Shown: in pieces, positions 1 through 7,853 of the stretch
Numbering within the stretch: the stretch's first letter is position 1
Layout of the letters: each line of letters begins with the position of its first letter
Source of the DNA: Microtetraspora malaysiensis
GTDB lineage: Bacteria > Actinomycetota > Actinomycetes > Streptosporangiales > Streptosporangiaceae
NCBI RefSeq assembly: GCF_001528665.1
Contig: NZ_BBYJ01000005.1
Span: forward strand, 186,001-250,000
Direction of reading: 5' to 3'
Length of the DNA: 64,000 nt
Position numbers and translations under genes: made by a program
The notes under the pieces: generated by a model
What the model was told of the DNA's origin: nothing
Databases searched by the model: none
What the model saw: only the letters and a program-made list of their open reading frames with translations

Positions 1-344
1 TCGCGCACCTCGCCCTTCCTCTTCCGGTCCTCCGTATGTGTAGACACCGGCCTGCCCGGAAGCTGGGCGGTGCAGCGCCCAATCGCAGGACCAGCCGGTG
101 TCAGTACATGCACGGGTGAAGCGCTCCGGCGCGCTTTCAGCATGGCCTCGATGTCGTCGCGGACGACGTCGGCCTTCGCGGCGGACTTGTCGTTGTCGGT
201 GAACTCGTGGACGACAGTCCAGCCATGCCGGGCTGCTGTTGCCCGGTTGAGCTTGTGTTGATCCTGAACTCCACGTTCGTCCCGCCTGGTGTCAGCGGAG
301 ACGCAAGCGTGGGAGGCGACGGGGATGTGGGATGGCTCAGGCAA
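1..344 (-). pseudogene. serine recombinase, N-terminal fragment (runs off left edge)
   Basis: Reading the minus strand from a TTG at 344, with GGAGG six bases upstream, gives a protein starting MPEPSHIPVASHACVSAD. It continues through GVQDQHKLNRATAARHGW and TVVHEFTDNDKSA to IEAMLKARR. This is the resolvase-type N-terminal domain of large serine recombinases: a catalytic Ser near the ACVSAD strand, then the W-T-V-x-x-x-x-x-D-N-D-x-S-A turn. After LKARR the reading frame stays open to the window edge but no longer resembles the family (the usual GVVCV-like strand is missing). I therefore think the gene is decayed or recombined after about residue 70. The ATG-started ORF in the same place is a different frame and is not the gene. 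The domain call is confident; whether it is functional is doubtful. Confidence 0.6.
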
Positions 345-401
345 GGCGACCTCCGCAAGAATTATTGCGTCAAGCGAAGGCCTACCAGCAGTGGTTGCCG
401 G

Positions 402-590
402 TCAGTTTCGCCAGCGCTCCGGGGCCGATCGAGCCTGGAATGTCAGGGAGAAGTAACCGAAGGTGCGTCGCAGGGCGTCCGCGGAGATGGCGGGCGCGCC
501 GTTGCGGTCGACCAGGTCCGCCTCGGCCGCGAACTCATCCGGCATCGGGTCGTGTGCTTTGAGATCATGACTGTATTCGCTGCGGCGGAC
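402..590 (-). pseudogene. possible C-terminal fragment of an unknown protein
   Basis: On the minus strand, ending with a TGA at 402-404, there is a protein-like stretch with normal composition: DPMPDEFAAEADLVDRNG, then APAISADALRRTFGYFS. The same frame continues upstream only as antisense of the phosphotransferase gene, so no start can be assigned. I do not recognise a family. It lies between the recombinase fragment and the phosphotransferase in a region of visible scars, so a decayed gene tail is a reasonable reading. It could also be chance open frame in high-GC DNA. Confidence 0.2.
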
Positions 591-620
591 CGAGTCGTTG
601 GCCTCTACCCCCCAGGGAAA

Positions 621-1469
621 ATGAACTCTTTCACCTACGTCGAATCGTCCGAGTCCCACCCCGAGATCCCACTCGTCGGCGGTGACGTCACCGAGGGGGT
701 TGTGCGGGTCGGCGACACTGTGCGCCGGCCGGTCGGCCCCAACGCCCCGCTTGTCCACGCGTTGCTGGGCCATCTGGAGGAAGCCGGGTACCCGGGCGCG
801 CCGCGGTTCCTCGGCATCGACGCGGCCGGGCGCGAGGTACTGACCTTCGTTCCCGGCGAGGTCGCGGGGCGGCCGAGGCCGGCGTGGCTCGCCGACGAGG
901 AGCGGCTGGCCTCCGTCGGGCGCCTCGTACGCGGCTACCACGCCGCCGTCGCGGGGTTCGTCATCCCTGAAGGGGTGCGGCCGAGCCGGGGGCTCTCGGA
1001 GCCGCCGGGTATGCCGCCCGCGCCGCGATACCCGGCTGAGGTGGTCGGGCACAGGGATTACACGCCAGACAACATCGTGTTCCGGGACGGTGAGGCGGCC
1101 GCGCTGATCGACTTCGACCTCGCCAGGCCGACCACCCGGGTAGATGAGGTGTCCAACGCGATGATGTACTGGGCGCCGTTGTGCGACCCCGTCGATGCCG
1201 ACCCGCTGTTGCGGAAGGTGGACGTGCCGCGCCGCTGCCGGATCCTGGCCGACGCCTACGGGATGTCGGACGTCGACCGTTCCCGGCTCGTCGAGATGCT
1301 CACGCTGGGGACCCGGCGGGCGTGGTTCCTGATGAAGCAGAGAGCCGAGGAGCAGGGCGGTGGCTGGGCGAGGATGTGGGATGAGGGCATCGGGGATGAG
1401 ATCAAGCGGCGCGAGGCCTGGCTGGATCGCCATGGCGCGGCCATCGATGCGGCGCTGAGCACACCGTAA
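621..1469 (+). CDS. aminoglycoside phosphotransferase (APH) family protein
   Basis: A 282-residue protein of the APH/choline-kinase fold. The kinase signature is clear: VGHRDYTPDNIVF (catalytic loop, H-x-D-x-x-x-x-N) followed by AALIDFDLARP (the D-F-D equivalent of DFG) about 15 residues later. The N-lobe is short (GGDVTEGVVRVGDTVRRP). I chose ATG 621 because homologous-looking sequence begins there; the frame is open to 207, but the upstream part is low-complexity. AGGGAAA just before the ATG is a weak ribosome-binding site. Members of this clade in actinomycetes are often annotated as phosphotransferase enzyme family with unknown substrate. An antibiotic substrate is possible but not shown. 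It stands alone, flanked by mobile-element remnants. Confidence 0.8.
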   Translation: MNSFTYVESSESHPEIPLVGGDVTEGVVRVGDTVRRPVGPNAPLVHALLGHLEEAGYPGAPRFLGIDAAGREVLTFVPGEVAGRPRPAWLADEERLASVGRLVRGYHAAVAGFVIPEGVRPSRGLSEPPGMPPAPRYPAEVVGHRDYTPDNIVFRDGEAAALIDFDLARPTTRVDEVSNAMMYWAPLCDPVDADPLLRKVDVPRRCRILADAYGMSDVDRSRLVEMLTLGTRRAWFLMKQRAEEQGGGWARMWDEGIGDEIKRREAWLDRHGAAIDAALSTP

Positions 1470-1650
1470 TCCCGTCAGTGCCACGGTTTGTGCCACACCG
1501 GGCCAATTCCAAGATCATCACTGCGCCGTAGTTCTGGCCACCCTCGTCGGTGGGGATCTAGTGCCGCATCAGCTGGGGTTTGCCCCGCTTCGTCGCGACA
1601 TGCCGATCAAGGTCCCACCGCGATCGGCGTGATCGCCTCACACTCTGCTC

Positions 1651-1866
1651 ATGGCCAAGCGGGTTCGCGCACCCAGGGTGCGCGGCACCTACCTCAACCG
1701 GATCGAGGCCCAGTTCACCGCGCTGCGCGAGTCCACCCTCAACGGCACCGACGACGCCGACCACCGGGAGCAGGCCAGCATGATCCGCCGCTACATCGCC
1801 TGGCGAAACCGCAACACCGACAACCCCCGCCTACGCGCCGTCGTCGGCAGGGCCAACGTCGCCTGA
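1651..1866 (+). pseudogene. IS630-family transposase, C-terminal remnant
   Basis: The last 60 or so residues match the end of IS630-type DDE transposases: TYLNRIEAQFTALRE, STLNGTDDADHREQ, SMIRRYIAWRNRNTDN and a final VVGRANVA before TGA. The DDE core that should precede it is absent; the upstream 150 bases carry no recognisable transposase in any frame. This is a relic left by deletion. Its last 36 bases overlap, on the other strand, the 3' end of the GNAT gene, so the insertion or later rearrangement has altered that gene's terminus. Confidence 0.75.
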
Positions 1867-2340
1867 GGCTCCGTCGAGTTTCTTGAGCATCTTCACCGAG
1901 GTCGTCTGGTAGCCGAGCGACTCGTAAAGGCCACGCGCGCCTGTGTTGAACCCAAAGACGCTGAGACCCAGAGTATGAGCGCCCTGCGCCCGGGCGTATT
2001 CCTCGCCGAGGAGCATGGCCATTCGTCCGAGGCCCCGACCACGCTTGTCGGCGTCGATCACGATGTCCCAGATCCACCAGGCGTCGGCGTCGTCGCTCGT
2101 ATCCGGTCCGATCCAGAGGTAGCCGACGGTTACCCCGGCATCGTCGACTACGTCGAAGACCACGTGCCCTGGGGTCGGTATCCCGGACGGAAAGAAGTGA
2201 GCCATGCTCTCGTCCGCATGCCGGTAGGCGTCCTCGGACGTTTGCCCCAAAGCAACGAGATCCTTGGCGTACTCGGCTCGACTGCGTTCGAGCCAGGCAG
2301 AGAAGTGTCGGGCGTCCAGGGGGCGGAGGGTCACAGGCAC
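1831..2340 (-). CDS. GNAT family N-acetyltransferase
   Basis: A protein of about 169 residues beginning VPVTLRPLDARHFSAWLE (GTG at 2340; an alternative GTG lies at 2334). The acetyl-CoA motif A is plain: IWDIVIDADKRGRGLGRMAM (R-G-x-G-L-G), followed by ALGLSVFGFNTGARGLYESLGY, the usual motif B and dimer tail. The substrate is not predictable. The natural family end is near SVKMLKKL. The final dozen residues (DGASGDVGPADDGA) are read from the antisense of the IS630 remnant, so the native stop seems to have been replaced. The frame is open further upstream to 2586 but that part does not look like GNAT sequence. Confidence 0.85.
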   Translation of the reverse strand: MPVTLRPLDARHFSAWLERSRAEYAKDLVALGQTSEDAYRHADESMAHFFPSGIPTPGHVVFDVVDDAGVTVGYLWIGPDTSDDADAWWIWDIVIDADKRGRGLGRMAMLLGEEYARAQGAHTLGLSVFGFNTGARGLYESLGYQTTSVKMLKKLDGASGDVGPADDGA

Positions 2341-2662
2341 CGGCCCAGCCTCCCACACCGCCGACGCCTTAGCGGTGCCCCCTGTTTCGACGAGGTATTC
2401 ACCGTCGATGTCGTCTACGACGTGACCGATTTCGGGCAAGAGATTCTGAGAGGCGTGGCGGCCTGTGCCGAAGCTGGACGTGCTCTGGGGGAACGCAACC
2501 TGGGTCGGGCACCATGTCACCAACATCGTCCTGGGCGCGCGGACCGACAGCCGGGCGAACAGCCACCCGCCGCAGCGCAGCGGCACTCATCGACGGCGGG
2601 GGCTCGGCGCATACCGGAGCAGCCGCCGCGGCGTCACTTATCGGCGGCGAGTGACCACGGGC
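2341..2662. other. intergenic, no gene recognised
   Basis: Between the GNAT start and the end of the RpiR-type regulator all frames are shadow-like. The minus frame upstream of the GNAT start contains PEIGHVVDDIDGEYLVE, which has protein-like composition but matches nothing I know. No strong terminator hairpin was seen. Confidence 0.4.
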
Positions 2663-3562
2663 TCATCCCGTCTTGGTACGCCGGCGGGAATCCTCGATGT
2701 AGCCGTTGAGCGCGGCGCGGGTGGCGCGTAAGGCGGAGTCGGAGGTGTCGAAGGTGCGCTGGGCCACGCCGACGAAGATGCAGTCCACGATCAGGAGCTG
2801 GCTGATCCGGCTGGCCAGCGCCCCCGGGCGGAACGCCGTCTCCCGGCCGGCCGACACCAGGACGTGGTCGGCCAGCTCGGCCAGGGAGGAGCGGGGGTTG
2901 TTGGTGATCGCCACGGTGGTGGCCCCGGCCGCGCTCGCCACGCGCATGGGGCCGAGCACGTCGGGTGTCTCGCCGGTGCAGCTCACCCCGACGGCGACGT
3001 CGCCGGCGCGGACGAGGGCGGCGCTGGTGAGGGCGAGGTGCGCGTCGGTGAAGGAGTGGCCGGGGAGCCCGATGCGCATGAGTTTCTGCGCCATGTCGAC
3101 CGCGACCAGCCCCGAGGCCCCCACGCCGTACGCGTCGATCCGCCGGGCCGAGGCGATGGCCTCCACGATGGCGGCGAGCCGCTCGGGGGAGAGCTGGGCG
3201 GCGGTGTCGGCGAGGGCCTCGGACTCGGCCCGGGTGACCTTCGCGATCACGTCGGTGAGGGGGTCGTCGGGGCCGAGGTCGCCGGGGACGAGGCGTTCGG
3301 GCTTGGCACGTGCCACGGCGGCGGCGAGGGCGAAGCGGAGCTGGGAGTAGCCGGCGAACCCGAGGGCTCTGGCGGTGCGCACGATGGTCGCCTCGCTCGT
3401 GCCGGAGGCGGCGCTGAACTCGGTGATCGTGCTGCCGGCGACCATCGCGGGGTCGTCCAGGATCAGGCGGGCGACGGCTTGGGCCGCGGGGGTGAGGGAC
3501 GGCAGGACCGCCCGCACCGTCGCCACCAGGTTGACCGGGTTCGGCCCTTCGTGTTCGTTCAC
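2663..3562 (-). CDS. MurR/RpiR family transcriptional regulator
   Basis: A protein of 299 residues. The N-terminal RpiR helix-turn-helix (about 1-80: SLTPAAQAVARLILDDP, then EFSAASGTSEATIVRTARAL) is followed by a SIS sugar-isomerase domain (about 125-265: IDAYGVGASGLVAVDMAQKL, GVSCTGETPDVLGPM, TVAITNNPRSSLAELAD). SIS domains of this family sense phosphorylated sugars such as MurNAc-6-P or GlcNAc-6-P. The GTG start at 3562 overlaps the stop of nagZ (GTGA), so the two are translationally coupled. Its place in a wall-recycling cluster suggests it controls nagZ and the divergent hydrolase through the palindromes between 5130 and 5175. The ligand is inferred. Confidence 0.9.
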   Translation of the reverse strand: MNEHEGPNPVNLVATVRAVLPSLTPAAQAVARLILDDPAMVAGSTITEFSAASGTSEATIVRTARALGFAGYSQLRFALAAAVARAKPERLVPGDLGPDDPLTDVIAKVTRAESEALADTAAQLSPERLAAIVEAIASARRIDAYGVGASGLVAVDMAQKLMRIGLPGHSFTDAHLALTSAALVRAGDVAVGVSCTGETPDVLGPMRVASAAGATTVAITNNPRSSLAELADHVLVSAGRETAFRPGALASRISQLLIVDCIFVGVAQRTFDTSDSALRATRAALNGYIEDSRRRTKTG

Positions 3563-5088
3563 CCTGCCGCCTTCTCCTGTCCGGGTCTCGGGTCCTCGCC
3601 GCCGGTGAGCCAACGAGCGACGACACGCTCGGAGGCCCGTGAGACGCCGTGTGTAGTGACATATACCGCCCCGACTGCTTCGGCGGGAATGCCGGTCTCT
3701 ACCACGATCGCGTCTGGCCGGGCTCGTACGGCTGTCGCCACGAGTTCGCGGACCCATGCGTGCCGGCCTGCGTCGTGCACGACCAGAACGACCGGCCGGT
3801 CGCCGCTCAGGTCGGGAAGCGCGGTGGCTTCCGTCATGATCGTATGGCCCTCGGTGCCGGGAAGCAGCCCGGCCAGCTCACGGGTGAGGCCGGCGGGGGC
3901 TCCGGGCTCGACCGCCCGGCTCATCCGGGGGGCGACGTGGATCACCAGGGGCGGCCGGGAGAGCGGTACGGAGGCCGCGTCGGACATGACCACGCGCATG
4001 GCGGCGCGGGCGGTGTCCAGGCCGAGTTCCTCGGCCGCGCGGTCGACGGCCGTCGCGGGTTCGGCCGGGCGGCGCTCGGCGGCCTGGGCGGCGTGCCAGT
4101 CGGCGAGGGCGAGCACCCGGGCCGCGGCTTCGGCGAGGCGTTCCTCGGGGAGCCGGCCGTCGCGCACCGCCTCGACGATCGCGTCCCGCAGCGCGTAGAC
4201 GCTCTCGCCGCCGGGGGAGGAGACGCCCACGCAGATCGCGTCCGCTCCGGCCGTGAGGGCGCGTACGGCGACCTCGCCGGGGGAGTGGAGGGCGGCGACG
4301 GCGCGCATCTCGATCGCGTCGGTGACGAGCATGCCGTCGAAGCCGAGCTCCTCGCGGAGCAGGCCGGTGAGGATCCTCCGGCTGAGGGTGGCGGGGACGT
4401 CCGGGTCGAGCGCGGGCACCAGCAAATGGCCGCACATGATCGAGCGGACGCCGGCCTCGACCGCCGCGCGGAACGGCGGCAGGTCGCGCTCGCGGAGCAC
4501 GTCGAGGGAGGCGTGCACGGTGGCCAGCGCGAGGTGGGAGTCGGTGACGGTGTCGCCGTGGCCGGGGAAGTGCTTGGCGCACGCGGCCACCCCTTCGGCC
4601 TGGAGGCCGGTGATCCAGGCGGCGGTGTGCCGGGCGACGAGGTCGGGGTCGGGCCCGAAGGAGCGGATGCCGATCACGGGGTTGGCCGGGTTGGCGTTGA
4701 CGTCCGCCACCGGCGCGTAGTTCAGGGTCACGTCCGCGGCGGCGAGGAGCCGGCCGATGGCCCGGGCGACGTGTTCGGTGCGTACGACGTCGTCGACGAC
4801 GCCGAGGGCCCGGTTGCCGGGCCACGAGCTGCCCAGCGCGGCCTCGAACCGGGTGACCGCGCCGCCCTCCTCGTCGGCCGCGACGACCACGGCGGGGTTC
4901 TCCTCGCGTAGCGCGGCGATGAGCGCGGCGGTCTGCCCGACGTCCACGATGTTGCGCGCGAACAGGACGGTGCCGCCCAGGCCGTCGGCGAGCGCTTCGC
5001 GCAGCCACGCGGGCGGCGCGACGCCGTCGAAGCCGGGCTGCAGGACGGTCATGGCCAGCCGGTCCAGGCTGGAACTGCGTGCGGGCAC
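3559..5088 (-). CDS. nagZ: beta-N-acetylhexosaminidase (GH3, NagZ-type)
   Basis: A 509-residue glycoside hydrolase family 3 enzyme, predicted to remove GlcNAc from GlcNAc-anhydroMurNAc (peptide) wall fragments. Landmarks: DEEGGAVTRF near 72-81, the diagnostic NagZ loop KHFPGHGDTVTDSH at 172-185 (Asp-His general acid/base dyad) and the nucleophile region MLVTDAIEM with Asp257. The last 170 residues form the extra C-terminal domain seen in longer bacterial members. There is no signal peptide, so it should be cytoplasmic. The GTG start at 5088 is preceded by GGAGGGTGA. It overlaps the RpiR-type regulator downstream and is divergent from the GHL10 hydrolase gene. Confidence 0.92.
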   Translation of the reverse strand: MPARSSSLDRLAMTVLQPGFDGVAPPAWLREALADGLGGTVLFARNIVDVGQTAALIAALREENPAVVVAADEEGGAVTRFEAALGSSWPGNRALGVVDDVVRTEHVARAIGRLLAAADVTLNYAPVADVNANPANPVIGIRSFGPDPDLVARHTAAWITGLQAEGVAACAKHFPGHGDTVTDSHLALATVHASLDVLRERDLPPFRAAVEAGVRSIMCGHLLVPALDPDVPATLSRRILTGLLREELGFDGMLVTDAIEMRAVAALHSPGEVAVRALTAGADAICVGVSSPGGESVYALRDAIVEAVRDGRLPEERLAEAAARVLALADWHAAQAAERRPAEPATAVDRAAEELGLDTARAAMRVVMSDAASVPLSRPPLVIHVAPRMSRAVEPGAPAGLTRELAGLLPGTEGHTIMTEATALPDLSGDRPVVLVVHDAGRHAWVRELVATAVRARPDAIVVETGIPAEAVGAVYVTTHGVSRASERVVARWLTGGEDPRPGQEKAAG

Positions 5089-5129
5089 GAGGTCACCCTC
5101 CCGTGTGGATGTCTTGAAGCAGGTTACAC

Positions 5130-5175
5130 ATCAATGACACTTTCTTTCACCGTCATTGATCTGAAAGTAAGTTTC
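5130..5175. promoter_or_regulatory. palindromes in nagZ / GHL10 divergent promoter
   Basis: The 137-base divergent gap holds a 9-base perfect inverted repeat (ATCAATGAC at 5130-5138, GTCATTGAT at 5152-5160) and, directly after it, the short dyad GAAAGTAAGTTTC at 5163-5175. CACTTTC at 5139 and GAAAGTAAG also pair across the spacer. This AT-richer island lies where operators for the neighbouring RpiR-type regulator would be expected. The repeats are seen in the sequence; the identity of the binding protein is inference. Confidence 0.5.
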
Positions 5176-5225
5176 TGCCAATCTCGCGCTCGGTGCCTTC
5201 TTCTTCATCCCCCAACGGAGGTCCG

Positions 5226-6788
5226 ATGAGCTCCCCCACCCGACGTTCCGTCCTGCGCGGCCTGGCTCTGGCCACCGCCGCGACGGCTCTCCCCCTGTCC
5301 GCCCTCGCTTCCTCGCCCGCCTTCGCGGCGGGGAGCCCCGACGGCCACATCCCCCCGCTGCGCCAGATGCGCGGGATGTGGATCGCCTCGGTGGTCAACA
5401 TCGACTGGCCGTCGAAGTCGGGCCTGACCGTCGACCAGCAGAAGGCGGAGTATCTCGCCTGGCTGGACCTGGCGCAGGCGCGCAAGCTCAACTCGGTGTT
5501 CGTCCAGATCCGGCCGACCGCCGACGCGTTCTGGCCGTCGAACTTCGAGCCCTGGTCGGAGTACCTGACCGGGGTCCAGGGCCAGGATCCGGGCTACGAC
5601 CCGCTGGGCTTCCTCGTCGAGGAGACGCACCGGCGGGGCATGGCCTTCCACGCCTGGTTCAACCCGTACCGTGTGTCGATGCAGCCGGACCCGGCCAAGC
5701 TCCACCCCGAGCACCCGGGCCGCAAGCACCCGGACTGGATCGTCTCGTACGGCGGAAAGCTCTACTACAACCCCGGAATTCCGGAGGTACGGGCTTTCGT
5801 CCAGGACGCGATGATGGACGCGATCACCCGGTACGACATCGACGGCCTGCACTTCGACGACTACTTCTACCCGGTCAACACCACGGCGTTCGACGACAGT
5901 GCGGCCTTCGCACAGTACGGCGCGGGCTTCCCCGACCTCGCCGCCTGGCGGCGCCACAACGTGGACCTGCTCGTCCAGGAGATGCAGCAGCGCGTACGGC
6001 AGGCCAAGCCGGAGGTCGCCTGGGGCATCAGCCCGTCGGGCATCTGGCGGAACAAGTCCACCGACCCCCTCGGCTCGGACACCGCCGGCGGCCAGTCCTA
6101 CGACAACCTGCACGCCGACACGCGGGGCTGGGTCAGGAAGGGCTGGCTGGACTACATCGCGCCGCAGATCTACTGGTACATCGGCCAGTCGAACGCCGAC
6201 TACGCGAAGCTGATCCCCTGGTGGTCCGGCGTCGCGTCCGGCACCGGCGTGCAGCTGTGGATCGGCCAGGCCGCCTACAAGGCCGGTGCCGACGGGCAGC
6301 CTGCCGAGTGGTTCCAGCCGGGCGAGCTCACCCAGCACCTCACGCTCAACCGGAACCATCCGGAGGTCGGCGGGGACATCTGGTTCAGCGCCGTAGACGT
6401 GCGCGAGGACCGGCTGGGCTCCCTCTCCACGGTCGCGACCGACCACTACACCCGACCGGCCCTCGGCCCGCTGCTTCCGCGCCTCGCGAACGGCCAGGCC
6501 CCGCGGCGTCCGGTCCTGGCCACCGCCCGCCGGGTGGCCGGAGGCGCCGAACTGCACATCGTCGCGACCGGCAGCACCATCCCGTTCCAGTTCGCGGTCT
6601 TCCGGTTCGACCGGCAGGCGGGGCCGGGCGACTTCGCCGACGCCCGCAACCTGGTCGGGCTCGTCCCGGCGGGCCGCAACGTGCGCTGGGTGGATCCCGA
6701 AGGCGGCCAGGGCGCGACCTACTACGTCGCGGCCGTGGACCAGGTGAACCGGATCAGCGAGCCGAGCGACGGCCGCACGGTCCGCTGA
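5226..6788 (+). CDS. Tat-exported glycoside-hydrolase-like family 10 (GHL10/DUF187) protein
   Basis: A 520-residue secreted protein. It begins with a twin-arginine signal (SPTRRSVLRGLALATAA, cleavage likely after SSPAFAA near residue 36). It is followed by a GHL10 TIM-barrel domain: MRGMWIASVVNIDWPSK, FVQIRPTADAFWPS, AFHAWFNPYRVS, IDGLHFDDYFYP, WGISPSGIWRNK and YIAPQIYWYIGQ. The C-terminal 110 residues look like a fibronectin-III-type module (FRFDRQAG, YYVAAVDQVNRISEPS). GHL10 proteins act on bacterial wall glycans; several have been reported as glycosidases on denuded or MurNAc-containing glycan. GGAGG five bases before ATG 5226 fixes the start; a further ATG at 5193 lacks this. Divergent to nagZ, it is the extracellular arm of this recycling cluster. 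Confidence 0.88.
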   Translation: MSSPTRRSVLRGLALATAATALPLSALASSPAFAAGSPDGHIPPLRQMRGMWIASVVNIDWPSKSGLTVDQQKAEYLAWLDLAQARKLNSVFVQIRPTADAFWPSNFEPWSEYLTGVQGQDPGYDPLGFLVEETHRRGMAFHAWFNPYRVSMQPDPAKLHPEHPGRKHPDWIVSYGGKLYYNPGIPEVRAFVQDAMMDAITRYDIDGLHFDDYFYPVNTTAFDDSAAFAQYGAGFPDLAAWRRHNVDLLVQEMQQRVRQAKPEVAWGISPSGIWRNKSTDPLGSDTAGGQSYDNLHADTRGWVRKGWLDYIAPQIYWYIGQSNADYAKLIPWWSGVASGTGVQLWIGQAAYKAGADGQPAEWFQPGELTQHLTLNRNHPEVGGDIWFSAVDVREDRLGSLSTVATDHYTRPALGPLLPRLANGQAPRRPVLATARRVAGGAELHIVATGSTIPFQFAVFRFDRQAGPGDFADARNLVGLVPAGRNVRWVDPEGGQGATYYVAAVDQVNRISEPSDGRTVR

Positions 6789-6804
6789 TCAGGGCCGCCC
6801 CCGA

Positions 6805-7785
6805 TCAGGCGATGAGCCTGCGGTGGGCGGCCAGCACGTCCGGGGCCTCGGAGGCCTCCGGCGCGGCGCGGTGGAGGGCGAGAGCGGCCGCCCCCGCCGC
6901 GCCGTCGCGGGCCGGGACCGCGGGGCCGCCGAGCCCGGACCTGACCAGGTCGGCCAGCAGGGTCGGCTCGGTGAGCAGCGACCCGGCCAGCACCGTCGGC
7001 CCGGCCTCCTCGCCCAGGGACCCGGCCGTGGCCACGAGGCGGCGCGCGGCCTCGCGCAGGATCGCCAGGGACGGTTCGTCGCCCAGGCGGGCGGCGGCCT
7101 CGACGGCCGGCGCGAACCGGCCCAGCCACGCGGGCCCGCCCTCGTCGACCCCCGCCTGGACGACCCGTACGACCGCCTCCGGGGTCAGGCGCGCGCCCGG
7201 CTCGCCCGGGGCCTCCACCAGGGCGTCGCGGATCGCGCACTCCGGCGGCCCGTCGAGCAGCGCCGTGGGCGTGCCCCGGCCGTCGAGCGCGCCCAGCACG
7301 GCCTGTACGGCACGCCGCCCGATCCACACCCCCGAGCCCTCGTCGCCGAGGATCCAGCCGTACCCGTCGGCCCGGGCGACGACGGTGCGCCCGCTGATCC
7401 TGGCGGCGACCGCGCCGGTGCCGGCGATGAGCACCCGGCCCGATGGCTCCTCGGTGGCTCCGGCGAACGCGGCGAGGATGTCCGGCGCCACCACCGGCCG
7501 CCCGGGCAGGCCGCAGGCCCGCCACACCTCGGCGGCCAGCGCCTCGGCCCGCTCCGGCGCCGAGCCGGCGCCGGCGAGCGCGAACACCCCGCCCGCGACC
7601 CGGTCGCGGTCCTGGCCGGACAGCGCCCCCTCCAGCGCGGAGTGCAGGCTGCCCGCGGGGTCGGCGGCGGAGAGCACGTTGGCGCCCGCGCCGCTTCCCC
7701 TCCCGGCCACGTGGCCCGTACGTGTCGCCACCACGCAGCGGGTGCCGGTGCCCCCGCCGTCGACGCCGATGACCAGAGTCGTCAC
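6805..7785 (-). CDS. nagK: N-acetylglucosamine kinase (BadF/BadG/BcrA/BcrD ATPase family)
   Basis: A 326-residue ASKHA-fold sugar kinase. The N-terminal phosphate-1 loop LVIGVDGGGTGTRCVVA, LIAGTGAVAARIS (phosphate 2) and DGYGWILGDEGSGVWIGRRA are the signatures of eukaryotic-type and actinobacterial GlcNAc kinases. It would convert the GlcNAc released by NagZ into GlcNAc-6-phosphate in the cytoplasm. It is convergent with the GHL10 gene (16-base gap) and divergent from anmK with a 68-base shared promoter. An alternative sugar such as glucosamine is possible in this family, but context favours GlcNAc. Confidence 0.88.
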   Translation of the reverse strand: MTTLVIGVDGGGTGTRCVVATRTGHVAGRGSGAGANVLSAADPAGSLHSALEGALSGQDRDRVAGGVFALAGAGSAPERAEALAAEVWRACGLPGRPVVAPDILAAFAGATEEPSGRVLIAGTGAVAARISGRTVVARADGYGWILGDEGSGVWIGRRAVQAVLGALDGRGTPTALLDGPPECAIRDALVEAPGEPGARLTPEAVVRVVQAGVDEGGPAWLGRFAPAVEAAARLGDEPSLAILREAARRLVATAGSLGEEAGPTVLAGSLLTEPTLLADLVRSGLGGPAVPARDGAAGAAALALHRAAPEASEAPDVLAAHRRLIA

Positions 7786-7853
7786 ACGCTCTCCATGTGT
7801 AGATAATCTTCCAAGAACTATATTCCTATGAAGAATCCCGACAAGGAGCAGGC
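7786..7853. promoter_or_regulatory. nagK / anmK divergent promoter
   Basis: This 68-base gap is conspicuously AT-rich for this genome and must contain both promoters. An imperfect inverted repeat (ATCTTC at 7806-7811, GAAGAAT at 7830-7836) straddles TATATT, a plausible -10-like core. AAGGAG at 7843-7848 is the ribosome-binding site for anmK. I see no copy of the dyads found at 5130-5175. Confidence 0.4.

Noticed and set aside
402-1496. 364-codon minus-strand frame over the phosphotransferase gene
   Set aside because: All but its last 60 or so codons are antisense to the APH-family gene and lack any motif. Only the tail (402-590) is kept as a doubtful fragment.
1558-1764. Minus-strand 68-codon frame ending WDLDRHVATKRGKPQLMRH
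   Set aside because: Its end looks protein-like, but the rest is antisense of the IS630 remnant and no family is recognisable; too little to annotate.
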